Positions 32,617 to 40,557 of a DNA stretch of 52,859 nucleotides are shown here, one piece after another. The stretch's first letter is position 1. Each line of letters begins with the position of its first letter. The notes below the pieces were generated by a model that was not told where the DNA came from, searched no databases, and saw only the letters and a program-made list of their open reading frames with translations. A program made the translations under genes and the position numbers. The stretch is from the NCBI RefSeq assembly GCF_029255125.1, contig NZ_JAPUVR010000082.1, positions 1 to 52,859 of the forward strand. Direction: 5' to 3'. This DNA comes from Accumulibacter sp. GTDB taxonomy: Bacteria; Pseudomonadota; Gammaproteobacteria; Burkholderiales; Rhodocyclaceae.

Positions 32617-34461
32617 ATGGAATCGACAATACAGGATTGGCTCAGTCAGCTATGCGGCAAGGTGACCGGCGTGCGCAGCGCGCTGATCCTGCTCGCTGCG
32701 CGCCCCGGACAATCGCTGCCGGCGGCGGTCTGGCCGGCGAACAGCCGGCCACCGACCGAGGTCTACACGGCGGCACGCGATACCGTGCTGGGCGAACTCG
32801 CAGTGCACTGCGTCAGTCCCTCGACAACGGCGCAGTATCACATCTTCTCGCTCCCCCTGCGCCTCGCGAACTGGGCAGGAGGCGCCTTCGCGATTGCCGT
32901 CGACCCCGCCGCGGCAGCGTCCGACGATATCGTCCTGGGCACCATCAGGCCGGCCGTTGCCCAGCTCCATCCCCTTCTGGCCACGCTGCAGCCGGCCAAT
33001 CCCGGTAGTTCCGAGGCATTGCGACTGACCGCCGCGCTGCTTGCGCATGACGATCTCGCATTGGCGTGTACGGCCTTCGCCAACGAGCTCGCCAACATCT
33101 TTCGCTGCCACCGGGCGAGCATCGGTCTGCTGCAAGGCGGGCACGTGACGGTTGCCGCGATCTCGCACGGGAGCGGACGAATCACCCCGGGGCAGTCGTT
33201 TGCCGAGGTCGAGGCGGCGATGGAGGAGGCGATCGACCAGGGAGCGACGGTGCAATATCCGCTGGGCAAGGACGCCCGAGCGCTCGTCGTGCTCGCCCAC
33301 ACAATTCTCGCCAAAGGTGCGCAGGAGTCGATTCTGACTGCCCCGCTGGTCGTCGAGCAGCAGATCATCGGTGCGATCACCCTCGAAAGTCCGGGCGATG
33401 CTGCGTTCAACGAAGACGAGAAGATCTTGCTCGAACATCTGGTTGGCTTGCTGGCACCGCTCCTCAGTCTGAAGCGACGCGCCAGCGAAACGGCCTGGCA
33501 GCGCAGCCGCAGCGAGCTGGCCCACTACTGGGCGCAGTTGCGCGCGCCCGGACTCAACCGTTGCAAGCTGGTGAGCGCGACATTCGCCGCGGTCGTTCTC
33601 GTTCTCGCGGCGGTACCGGTACCGTATCGCGTGACCGCGCCGGCCCGAGTCGAAGGCGAAGTGCAGCGCGTTCTCGCGGCGCCGAGCGACGGCTTCCTGC
33701 AGCAGGTTCATGCCCGACCAGGCGACGAAGTGAAGCAGAACCAGATTCTGATCGAGCTTGCCCAGCACGATCTGCTGCTCGAACAGCGCAAATGGCAGAG
33801 CGAGCTCGCCCAGCACGAAAACGCGTACGGCGCGGCAATGTCGAAAGGCGACCGTACGCAGCTTGCGGTCAGCATGGCGCGGATTCAGGAAGCGCAGGCT
33901 CAGCTTGGCCTGGTCGAACAACAACTGGCGCGCAGCCGCCTGACCGCCCCCTTCGACGGGATCGTCAGCGAAGGCGATCTGGCTCAGTCGCTCGGCTCGC
34001 CGGTGAAGAAGGGCCAGATCCTGATGACCGTTGCCCCGCGTGGTCGTTACCGGATCGTCGTCGAAGTCGACGAGATCGACATCCGGCACGTGCAGGACGG
34101 TCAGTCGGGAAGCCTGACGCCGACCGCCAGACCAGGCGACAGCCAGACATTCGTCGTCAGCCGGATCACGCCGGTGGCAACGGTGGTCGACACGCGCAAC
34201 GTTTTCGAAGTCGAAGGCGCTCTGCATGGTGGCGAGCCAGGCCTCGCCGCCAGCGCATTCGAAGCGCCGGCAAAAGCACCGACGAGCACGCCTCTGCCAG
34301 CCCCTGGCAGCGCACCGGCAGCGGCGGCGAGCAGCGACCGCCTGCGACCGGGAATGCGCGGAGTCGCCAAGATTTCCACCGGCTACCGGCCGCTCGGCTG
34401 GATATTTTTTCACCGCCTGGCAAACTGGGCCAGGCTCAATCTCTGGCGCTGGGGATTCTGA
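32617..34461 (+). CDS. GAF-domain HlyD-like membrane adaptor
   Basis: A 614-residue protein with an unusual order: an N-terminal region (1-130), a GAF-like domain (about 140-285, FRCHRASIGLLQGGHVTVAAI, split FRCHRASIGLL and QGGHVTVAAI, then LTAPLVVEQQIIGAITLES), a single membrane helix (about 318-334) and a HlyD/biotinyl-lipoyl adaptor with coiled coil (about 345-545; LAAPSDGFLQQVHARPGDEV, SRLTAPFDGIVSEGDL). The GAF part would lie in the cytoplasm and the adaptor in the periplasm, so a ligand inside could influence export outside. A Pro/Ala-rich insert (about 550-575) precedes the last strand. The stop lies one base before the next ATG. It is the first gene of the putative export operon. Confidence 0.85.
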   Translation: MESTIQDWLSQLCGKVTGVRSALILLAARPGQSLPAAVWPANSRPPTEVYTAARDTVLGELAVHCVSPSTTAQYHIFSLPLRLANWAGGAFAIAVDPAAAASDDIVLGTIRPAVAQLHPLLATLQPANPGSSEALRLTAALLAHDDLALACTAFANELANIFRCHRASIGLLQGGHVTVAAISHGSGRITPGQSFAEVEAAMEEAIDQGATVQYPLGKDARALVVLAHTILAKGAQESILTAPLVVEQQIIGAITLESPGDAAFNEDEKILLEHLVGLLAPLLSLKRRASETAWQRSRSELAHYWAQLRAPGLNRCKLVSATFAAVVLVLAAVPVPYRVTAPARVEGEVQRVLAAPSDGFLQQVHARPGDEVKQNQILIELAQHDLLLEQRKWQSELAQHENAYGAAMSKGDRTQLAVSMARIQEAQAQLGLVEQQLARSRLTAPFDGIVSEGDLAQSLGSPVKKGQILMTVAPRGRYRIVVEVDEIDIRHVQDGQSGSLTPTARPGDSQTFVVSRITPVATVVDTRNVFEVEGALHGGEPGLAASAFEAPAKAPTSTPLPAPGSAPAAAASSDRLRPGMRGVAKISTGYRPLGWIFFHRLANWARLNLWRWGF

Positions 34462-34462
34462 G

Positions 34463-36604
34463 ATGAGCGGCGCGCTGGTTCACCCGCACTGGTACCGCAT
34501 CGCCGAACTGCACCCCACCCTACGTGGGCACGTGGTGACTCGCCGACATGTCGTTCGTGGCGAGGTCTGGTACGTGCTCAGCGACCCCGCCGAAGACCGG
34601 CACTTTCGCCTCAACCCGGCGGCCTACCGCTTCGTCGGGCTGTGCGACGGCCGACGCAGCGTCGAGGAAGTGTGGCACTCGCTCAATGACGCGCTTGGTG
34701 AAGCGGCCCCCACCCAGGCTGAGGTGGTGAACATCATCGCCCGCCTGTCGCACGGCAACCTGTTGCGTAGCGAGGTGCTGCCTGATGTCGATCTGATGTT
34801 CGAGCAGCGGACCATCGCGCGCGAGCAGCAGCGCTGGTCGCAACTCAACCCCCTGTTCTTTCGTGTCGGTCTGCTCGATCCAAGCGCCTGGCTGCTGCCC
34901 TTCGACCCCTGGCTGAAACGCCTCTTCTCGCGCACCGCGCTGTTGCTCTGGTGCGCGCTGCTCGTCGTGGCAGCGACCGCGGCAGCGGTGAATTGGTCCG
35001 AGCTGGTGAAGCAGATGGCCGACCGGATGCACAGCCCGGCTTCTCTCCTGCTCACCTGGCTCGCCTACCCGCTGATCAAGACCTTGCACGAACTCGGGCA
35101 CGCGCTGGCGATTCGCCGCTGGGGCGGTAGCGTCCGGAAAATCGGCGTCACCCTGATCTTCTTCATGCCCGTCCCCTGGGTCGACGCCGCTGCCTCGGCG
35201 GCGTTCCCCCTGCGTCGGCAGCGGCTCATCGTCAGCGCAGCCGGGATGATGGTCGAAGCCTTGCTCGGCGCACTCGCCTTGGCCGTCTGGCTGACCGCCG
35301 AGGCAGGCGGCGTGCGCGAGGCGGCGCTCGCGGTGGTGCTGGTCGCCGGCGTGTCGCTGCTGTTCTTCAACGGCAACCCGCTGATGCGCTACGACGGCTA
35401 CTTCATCCTCACCGACCTGCTCGATCTCCCCAACCTGGCAGCGCGGAGCAACGCCTACTGGACTTTTCTGATCCGGCGGCACCTGTTCCGGATCGACGCC
35501 GACGAACCGGCCACCGCCCCCGGCGAGCGCCGCTGGCTCGTCTGCTACAGCCCTGCCTCGCTCATCTATCGGGTCATCGTCGCGCTCAGTGTCGTCGTCT
35601 GGCTGAGCAGCTACTCTGCGCCGCTCGCCGGCGTCGCGGCGCTTGGGCTGATCTGGGGATTCTTTGCCAAACCTGGCATCGCCCTCTGGCGCGCGCTCTG
35701 GCAGGAAGGCGACGACCCCCGGCAGGCGCGGCGTGCGCGGCGCATCGCCTACGCCAGCGCGACACTGCTGTCGGTCGCCCTCTTCGCCTGCCCCTTCCCG
35801 CTGCGCGTCGTCACCGAGGGCATCATCTGGTTGCCGGAAGATGCGCGCGTTCGCCCGGAAACCGACGGCTTCATCGTCCGCACGCTGGTCGCCGACGGCA
35901 GCAGCGTCAGCCGCGGACAGGTTCTGTTCGAGCTCGCCGACGCCGAACTCCTGGTCGAACGCGAGCGCCTGAGCTCGCGCCTCGCCCAGCTTCAGGCCGA
36001 ACAGTACGCCGCCTTCCCCCGCCAGGCCGAACGCGCCCAAAATCTGGCCGAAGAGATCGAGAGCGTCCGTGCCGCGCTCGCACTGAACGAAACCCGCGTG
36101 CAGAATCTGCAGGTGCGCGCCGGCAGCAGCGGTCGCCTGGTCGTTCCGCGCGAAGCCGACCTTGCCGGACGCTTTGCTGCGCGCGGCACCGACATCGCCT
36201 ACATTCTTGGCGAGACGACGCCACGCGTGCGCGCCGTGCTGGCGCAACAGGACGTTTCGCTGATCAGCGAGCGATTGCGCGGCGCCGAGGTCTGGCAAAG
36301 CGAAAGCGCGACGACCGCGCGCGCGACGCCAGGCCGCACTACACCAGCGGCAACCAGCGCGCTGCCCAGCGCCGCCCTCGGCGATCGCGCCGGTGGGCGC
36401 ATCGTCACCGATCCGCTGGACCGCAAGGGCGTCGCCGCGCTCGAACCGGTCTTTGTCGTCGACCTCGAGCTGCCCTGGCAGTTGCTCGAGCGCGTCGGCG
36501 CGCGCGCCGAGGTCCGCTTCGACCTCGGTTGGGAGCCGCTCGCCGGGCAAGCCTGGCGCCGGCTGCGACAGACCTTCCTGAGCCATCTGAGCCAGGTGGG
36601 CTGA
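34463..36604 (+). CDS. PqqD-M50 peptidase-lipoyl adaptor protein
   Basis: A 713-residue polytopic protein. Residues about 25-105 look like a PqqD-type peptide-binding domain (WYVLSDPAEDRHFRLNP). The membrane core is a site-2-protease (M50) domain with HELGH (H209, E210, H213) and NPLMRYDGYF (305-314) as the second metal motif. The C-terminal third (about 450-690) is a HlyD-like lipoyl/coiled-coil section (RPETDGFIVRTLVADGSSVS, LLVERERLSSRLAQLQAE). Such PqqD-M50-HlyD proteins occur beside exported peptides and proteins and are thought to process or export them. The metal site is complete, so it could be an active intramembrane protease. It sits between the GAF-HlyD and SecA-like genes with 1- and 4-base gaps. 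Confidence 0.87.
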   Translation: MSGALVHPHWYRIAELHPTLRGHVVTRRHVVRGEVWYVLSDPAEDRHFRLNPAAYRFVGLCDGRRSVEEVWHSLNDALGEAAPTQAEVVNIIARLSHGNLLRSEVLPDVDLMFEQRTIAREQQRWSQLNPLFFRVGLLDPSAWLLPFDPWLKRLFSRTALLLWCALLVVAATAAAVNWSELVKQMADRMHSPASLLLTWLAYPLIKTLHELGHALAIRRWGGSVRKIGVTLIFFMPVPWVDAAASAAFPLRRQRLIVSAAGMMVEALLGALALAVWLTAEAGGVREAALAVVLVAGVSLLFFNGNPLMRYDGYFILTDLLDLPNLAARSNAYWTFLIRRHLFRIDADEPATAPGERRWLVCYSPASLIYRVIVALSVVVWLSSYSAPLAGVAALGLIWGFFAKPGIALWRALWQEGDDPRQARRARRIAYASATLLSVALFACPFPLRVVTEGIIWLPEDARVRPETDGFIVRTLVADGSSVSRGQVLFELADAELLVERERLSSRLAQLQAEQYAAFPRQAERAQNLAEEIESVRAALALNETRVQNLQVRAGSSGRLVVPREADLAGRFAARGTDIAYILGETTPRVRAVLAQQDVSLISERLRGAEVWQSESATTARATPGRTTPAATSALPSAALGDRAGGRIVTDPLDRKGVAALEPVFVVDLELPWQLLERVGARAEVRFDLGWEPLAGQAWRRLRQTFLSHLSQVG

Positions 36605-36608
36605 AGCG

Positions 36609-38594
36609 ATGCACGCCGCCACAAGCACCAGCCGGCCGACGCCAGGGCTTTTCTGGGGCGCCTACCCGGAGCGTTCGCGGCCGCGCACACGAGGTTTCGA
36701 GCGCCTGATCGAACGCGCCATCGTTCGCCTGCAGCCGCCCGCCGTGCTGCGTATGCACACGTACCGTTGCTGCCTGGCGCGCGTCGCCGCCTATCAGGCA
36801 GTGGCTGACACCGCGGCCGGACAGGAGGCGCGCCTCGCCGAGCTGAAGGCGCAGCTCGCGCGCGGCGGCCTGTGCGGCGAAGCGCTGGCGCAGGCGCTGG
36901 CGCTGGTCGCCGCGCACTGCCGGCCGACGCTCGGCATGGCGCCTTTCGACCATCAGTTGATCGCCGCACGCGCGCTGCTCGACGGCCTGTTGGTCGAAAT
37001 GGCCACCGGCGAAGGCAAGACGCTGGCCGTCGCGATCGCCGCCGCGGTCGCCGCGCTGGCCGGAATTCCAGTCCACGTGATCACCGCCAACGATTACCTG
37101 GTCGAACGCGACGGGGAGCGCCTGGCGCCGCTGTATGCAGCCCTCGGCCTGCGCGTCGGCTGCGTCGTCAGCCGCCTCGACGGCACGCAGCGGCGCGCGG
37201 CCTACGCTTGCGACATCACCTACTGCACCGCCAAGGAGCTCGGTTTCGATTATCTGCGCGACCGTGCCGGCGCCCGCCGCCAGCGTGGCGACCTGCGCTG
37301 GCGTGCCGATCGCCTGGCCGGCGGCGCCGCGAGCGAGCCGCTGCTGCGCGGCCTGTGCATGGCCATCGTCGACGAAGCTGACAGCGTTCTGATCGACGAA
37401 GCGCGCGTTCCTCTGATCCTCGCCCGCTCGGTCGACAGCGCGCGCGAACGCGCCGACCATGCGCTGGCGCTGGAACTGGCAAGCCAACTCAAAGCGGACG
37501 ACGATTTCACCCTCGATGCGGCGTCACGCCGAGTCCGCATCCTGCCCCTGGGCGAGGCGCGGCTCGCCGGGCTCGTCGCCACGCTGCCCGCTTCCTGGCA
37601 CAACCGCCGCTTCCGCGAAGAATGGATAGGACAAGCGCTGAGCGCACTGCACTGCTTCCACCGCGACCGCGACTACATCGTGCGCGATCACCGCGTCGAG
37701 ATCGTCGACCCGACCACGGGCCGCGTCGCCAGCGGCCGCACCTGGTCGCGCGGGCTGCACCAGATGATCGAGCTCAAGGAGAACTGTGCGCCAACGCCAG
37801 CGCACGTCACTGCCGCCCAGATCACCTTTCAGCGCCTTTTCCGGCGCTACCACAGGCTCGCCGGCGTCAGCGGAACGCTGGCCGAGTCGGCCAGCGAGCT
37901 GGCCGAAATCTACGGCCTGCACGTCCTGCGTGTGCCGCTGCGGCAAGCCTCGCAACGCCGGCTCCTGCCAACGCGTGTCATGGCCGATCGCGCGGCCCTA
38001 TGGGCAGCGGTCAGCGAGCGCGCCGCCGACCTGCGTGCGGCCGGACGGCCGGTGCTGATCGGAACCGACTCGGTCGCCGATTCCGAAGCACTCGCGCGCA
38101 CGCTGGCCAGCGCCGGGATCGATTGTCGAATCCTCAACGCGCGCCAGGATCGCGCCGAGGCAGAGACCGTCGCGCTCGCCGGTTTGCGCGCGCAGGTGAC
38201 TGTCACTACCAACATGGCCGGTCGCGGAACCGACATCCCGCTCGGTACCGGCGTTGCAGCGCTCGGCGGCTTGCACGTCATCTCCTGCCAGCACAATGCT
38301 TCGCGCCGAATCGACCGCCAATTGCTCGGCCGCTGCGCGCGCCAGGGACAGCCGGGCAGCGCCGAGGCGCTGCTTGGCCTCGATTCCGATCTCCTGGCGA
38401 AGCGCTGCTCGCCGTACTGGCTGGCCCGCCTGCAACGTCATCTCGCTATCCGGCCGACGCAAGCGCTGGCCCGCTTCCTCGCCTACCTCGTCCAGCGCGC
38501 CGAGGAGGCGCGCGAGCGCGCCGCACGGCGGCGCATGCTGCTCGACGACGAGCGCACGGAAAGTCAGCTCGCGTTGGGCGGCGAAGGAGACTGA
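36609..38594 (+). CDS. Reduced SecA-like ATPase
   Basis: A 661-residue SecA-family motor. Nearly every SecA ATPase motif is present: MATGEGKT (131-138), VITANDYLVERDGE (158-170), CDITYCTAKELGFDYLRD, AIVDEADSVLIDEARVPLI (252-270), VDPTTGRVASGRTWSRGLHQ (366-385), GVSGTLAESASEL (419-431), VTTNMAGRGTDIPLG (532-546) and RRIDRQLLGRCARQGQPGS (566-584). After that only about 77 residues remain, so the helical wing/scaffold with the two-helix finger and the zinc-binding C-terminus are missing. The late motif reads RQGQ instead of RQGD. The stretch between VDEADS and VDPTTGR is about 112 residues, seemingly shorter than in housekeeping SecA, so the preprotein cross-linking domain is reduced. It is not the general SecA; a dedicated motor for a neighbouring substrate is the best inference. 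Confidence 0.88.
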   Translation: MHAATSTSRPTPGLFWGAYPERSRPRTRGFERLIERAIVRLQPPAVLRMHTYRCCLARVAAYQAVADTAAGQEARLAELKAQLARGGLCGEALAQALALVAAHCRPTLGMAPFDHQLIAARALLDGLLVEMATGEGKTLAVAIAAAVAALAGIPVHVITANDYLVERDGERLAPLYAALGLRVGCVVSRLDGTQRRAAYACDITYCTAKELGFDYLRDRAGARRQRGDLRWRADRLAGGAASEPLLRGLCMAIVDEADSVLIDEARVPLILARSVDSARERADHALALELASQLKADDDFTLDAASRRVRILPLGEARLAGLVATLPASWHNRRFREEWIGQALSALHCFHRDRDYIVRDHRVEIVDPTTGRVASGRTWSRGLHQMIELKENCAPTPAHVTAAQITFQRLFRRYHRLAGVSGTLAESASELAEIYGLHVLRVPLRQASQRRLLPTRVMADRAALWAAVSERAADLRAAGRPVLIGTDSVADSEALARTLASAGIDCRILNARQDRAEAETVALAGLRAQVTVTTNMAGRGTDIPLGTGVAALGGLHVISCQHNASRRIDRQLLGRCARQGQPGSAEALLGLDSDLLAKRCSPYWLARLQRHLAIRPTQALARFLAYLVQRAEEARERAARRRMLLDDERTESQLALGGEGD

Positions 38595-38854
38595 GTCGGC
38601 ACAGTCGCCGCAATCGATCTGATCGGATGCCGCAGGCGAAGCCACCTGCCTGCAGCACGCGCGTTGCCCCCTCCCGGCCTTGACGATCTTGCATCACCCG
38701 AGGCGAGTGACGACATTGAGCAAGGCGAAGGTTAAAGATCGCGGCCAGGTTGCCGTTCCCTATCGAGTGAGACTAGTTCACACCGCGCGCCGATGCGCGG
38801 TCGGCGGGCGTCACCATATGGAGCTGGCGCACGATCAGAAATCCAGGAAAACCC

Positions 38855-39955
38855 ATGAATCTCAGAAGTGGTCACCCGACGGACCGCTGGACGTTGCTGG
38901 CGCTCACTCTTTTTGCGGCGTTGCCGGTTCACGCCGCGCCGGCACTTGGCTGCCTGATCGAGCCCTATCAGGTAGCCGAAGTGGGCAGCCAGGTCATCGG
39001 CGTCCTCGACAAGGTGCTCGTCGATCGCGGATCGGCGATCCAGAAGGGCCAGGTTCTCGCCACGCTCAAAGCCGACGTCGAGAAAGCGGCTGCCGGCATC
39101 GCGCGCAGCCGTGCGCAGGCGCAAGCGGACCTGCAGGCAGCGCAGGCCAGCCGCGATTACAACCGACAGCGCCTGGCGCGCGCCAATGACCTCGTTGCCA
39201 GAAACTTCATCTCGCCACAGGCACGCGAACAAACGCAGAACGAGACCGAAGTCGCCGAGCAGCGTCTGGCGCAGGCGCGCGAACAGAAGCGGATCTGGGA
39301 TTACGAATACGAGATGGCGCGTGCGCAGTTGTCGCTGCGCAAGCTGCTCAGCCCGCTCTCGGGAGTCGTCATCGAACGCTATCTGTCGCCGGGCGAACGC
39401 GTCGAAGATCGCCCGGTACTGAAAGTGGCGACGATGGACCCGCTGCGGGTCGAGGTTTTCATGCCGGCGGCCAGTTACCGCCAGGTCAAACCCGGGATGA
39501 GCGCCACCGTCTACCCGGACCTGCCCGACGCTGGCCAGCACAGCGCCACGGTCACCCTGGTCGATCAGTTCATCGATCCAGCCAGCAACACCTTTCGCGT
39601 TCGCCTCGAACTACCTAACCCGAACAACGAATTACCGGCAGGCTTGCGGTGCAAGGTGGCGATCGGCGACCAACCGATCAGCAACCCGATCAGCTCGGGC
39701 CGGGACTCCATGCAGAGCGTGCCCGCCCCGGCCGCAGGCACACCGCCAGGACCACCAGCGGCGACTCGCCCACCAACCTTCGGCACGCCTCCGCCAAGCC
39801 CGCGTGCACCCGCCCCGGCCGCTCCGCCGACCGGCGCCTTGCCACGGCAGCTTGCCCCAGCGGTAAGCGTCGACCGCTCGGCCATGCTGCCCGCGGCGCC
39901 ACCGGCACTCGACGCCGCGGCATGGTTCCTGCAAAACGCGCGGGCGGTACGATGA
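38855..39955 (+). CDS. RND/HlyD-type periplasmic adaptor
   Basis: A 366-residue membrane-fusion protein. An N-terminal signal peptide (about 1-28, LLALTLFAALPVHAA) leads to a biotinyl-lipoyl half (IGVLDKVLVDRGSAIQKGQVL), given as IGVLDKVLVDRGS and AIQKGQVL. A coiled-coil hairpin (about 75-155) and a beta-barrel domain follow (LLSPLSGVVIERYLSPGERV, PLRVEVFMPAASY, GLRCKVAIG). The last 90 residues are a Pro/Ala-rich disordered tail. AGGA precedes the ATG. There is no inner-membrane RND pump or outer-membrane channel gene beside it, so it probably works with the neighbouring HlyD-like proteins. The 260-base gap before it shows no gene or convincing promoter. Confidence 0.88.
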   Translation: MNLRSGHPTDRWTLLALTLFAALPVHAAPALGCLIEPYQVAEVGSQVIGVLDKVLVDRGSAIQKGQVLATLKADVEKAAAGIARSRAQAQADLQAAQASRDYNRQRLARANDLVARNFISPQAREQTQNETEVAEQRLAQAREQKRIWDYEYEMARAQLSLRKLLSPLSGVVIERYLSPGERVEDRPVLKVATMDPLRVEVFMPAASYRQVKPGMSATVYPDLPDAGQHSATVTLVDQFIDPASNTFRVRLELPNPNNELPAGLRCKVAIGDQPISNPISSGRDSMQSVPAPAAGTPPGPPAATRPPTFGTPPPSPRAPAPAAPPTGALPRQLAPAVSVDRSAMLPAAPPALDAAAWFLQNARAVR

Positions 39956-40557
39956 ACCCCGCTCGCATCGCCCGCCTGGCATGACCGTCGACCGCGCACG
40001 CGCACGTTCATGAAAACCAGCCAACGGCCTCTCGCGCCGCCCCACCTTCTGCTCGAAGCACTCGCTGGCCACGAGCCGTGTTGGCACGATCGCGCGAGCG
40101 GCGGCTCGCCGCTCACCGTGGCGATGACGCCGACGACCTCGGCCTCCGACAAGCACGACATCAGCAACAGCCGGTACCTCGACGCATCTGCTGCCTCGAC
40201 CGATGACGAGCTGGAGAACACCGGCCACGTGCGACCGAACGCCCGCACACGAGCAGCGGGTAGGCTCAGCGCAACTTACGCGCCGGGCAAGCCGCGCCTT
40301 ATCAACCGAGCCGGCAAAGCCGGCAGCGCGCGCGACCGCCCTGCGATAAGCCGCGTCCACCTGCGTGTACAGCACCGGATCGACGATCTAGCCCTCAACA
40401 CCAGCAATTTCTTGACGCGGGTCGACTGCAGGTGCCGCCGGCTGACCGCGGGCGAGCAGAGACAGAACTGGCGAACGGCAAACCCGGCGGCTGCCCGCCG
40501 ACCACGCTGCGCCGATCACCGCTCGCGCGCCCGAACAGCCGACCGGGAGCAGCCCGC
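39956..40557. other. 602-base gap before the giant gene
   Basis: No convincing gene. A 183-codon forward frame (40010-40561) has ordinary codon use for its first 60-80 codons but no ribosome binding site, no recognisable domain, turns Arg-rich and runs over the ATG of the giant gene. Reverse-strand frames are equally unconvincing. The region may be a decayed gene or the leader of the giant gene. A TTGACG at 40412-40417 has no matching -10 box. Confidence 0.4.

Noticed and set aside
36609-38594. Housekeeping secA or a helicase
   Set aside because: SecA-specific motifs rule out a generic helicase, while the missing C-terminal domains and location rule out the general secretion ATPase.
40412-40440. 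Possible promoter for the giant gene starting with TTGACG
   Set aside because: No -10-like hexamer at 16-18 bases; the sequence there is GC only.
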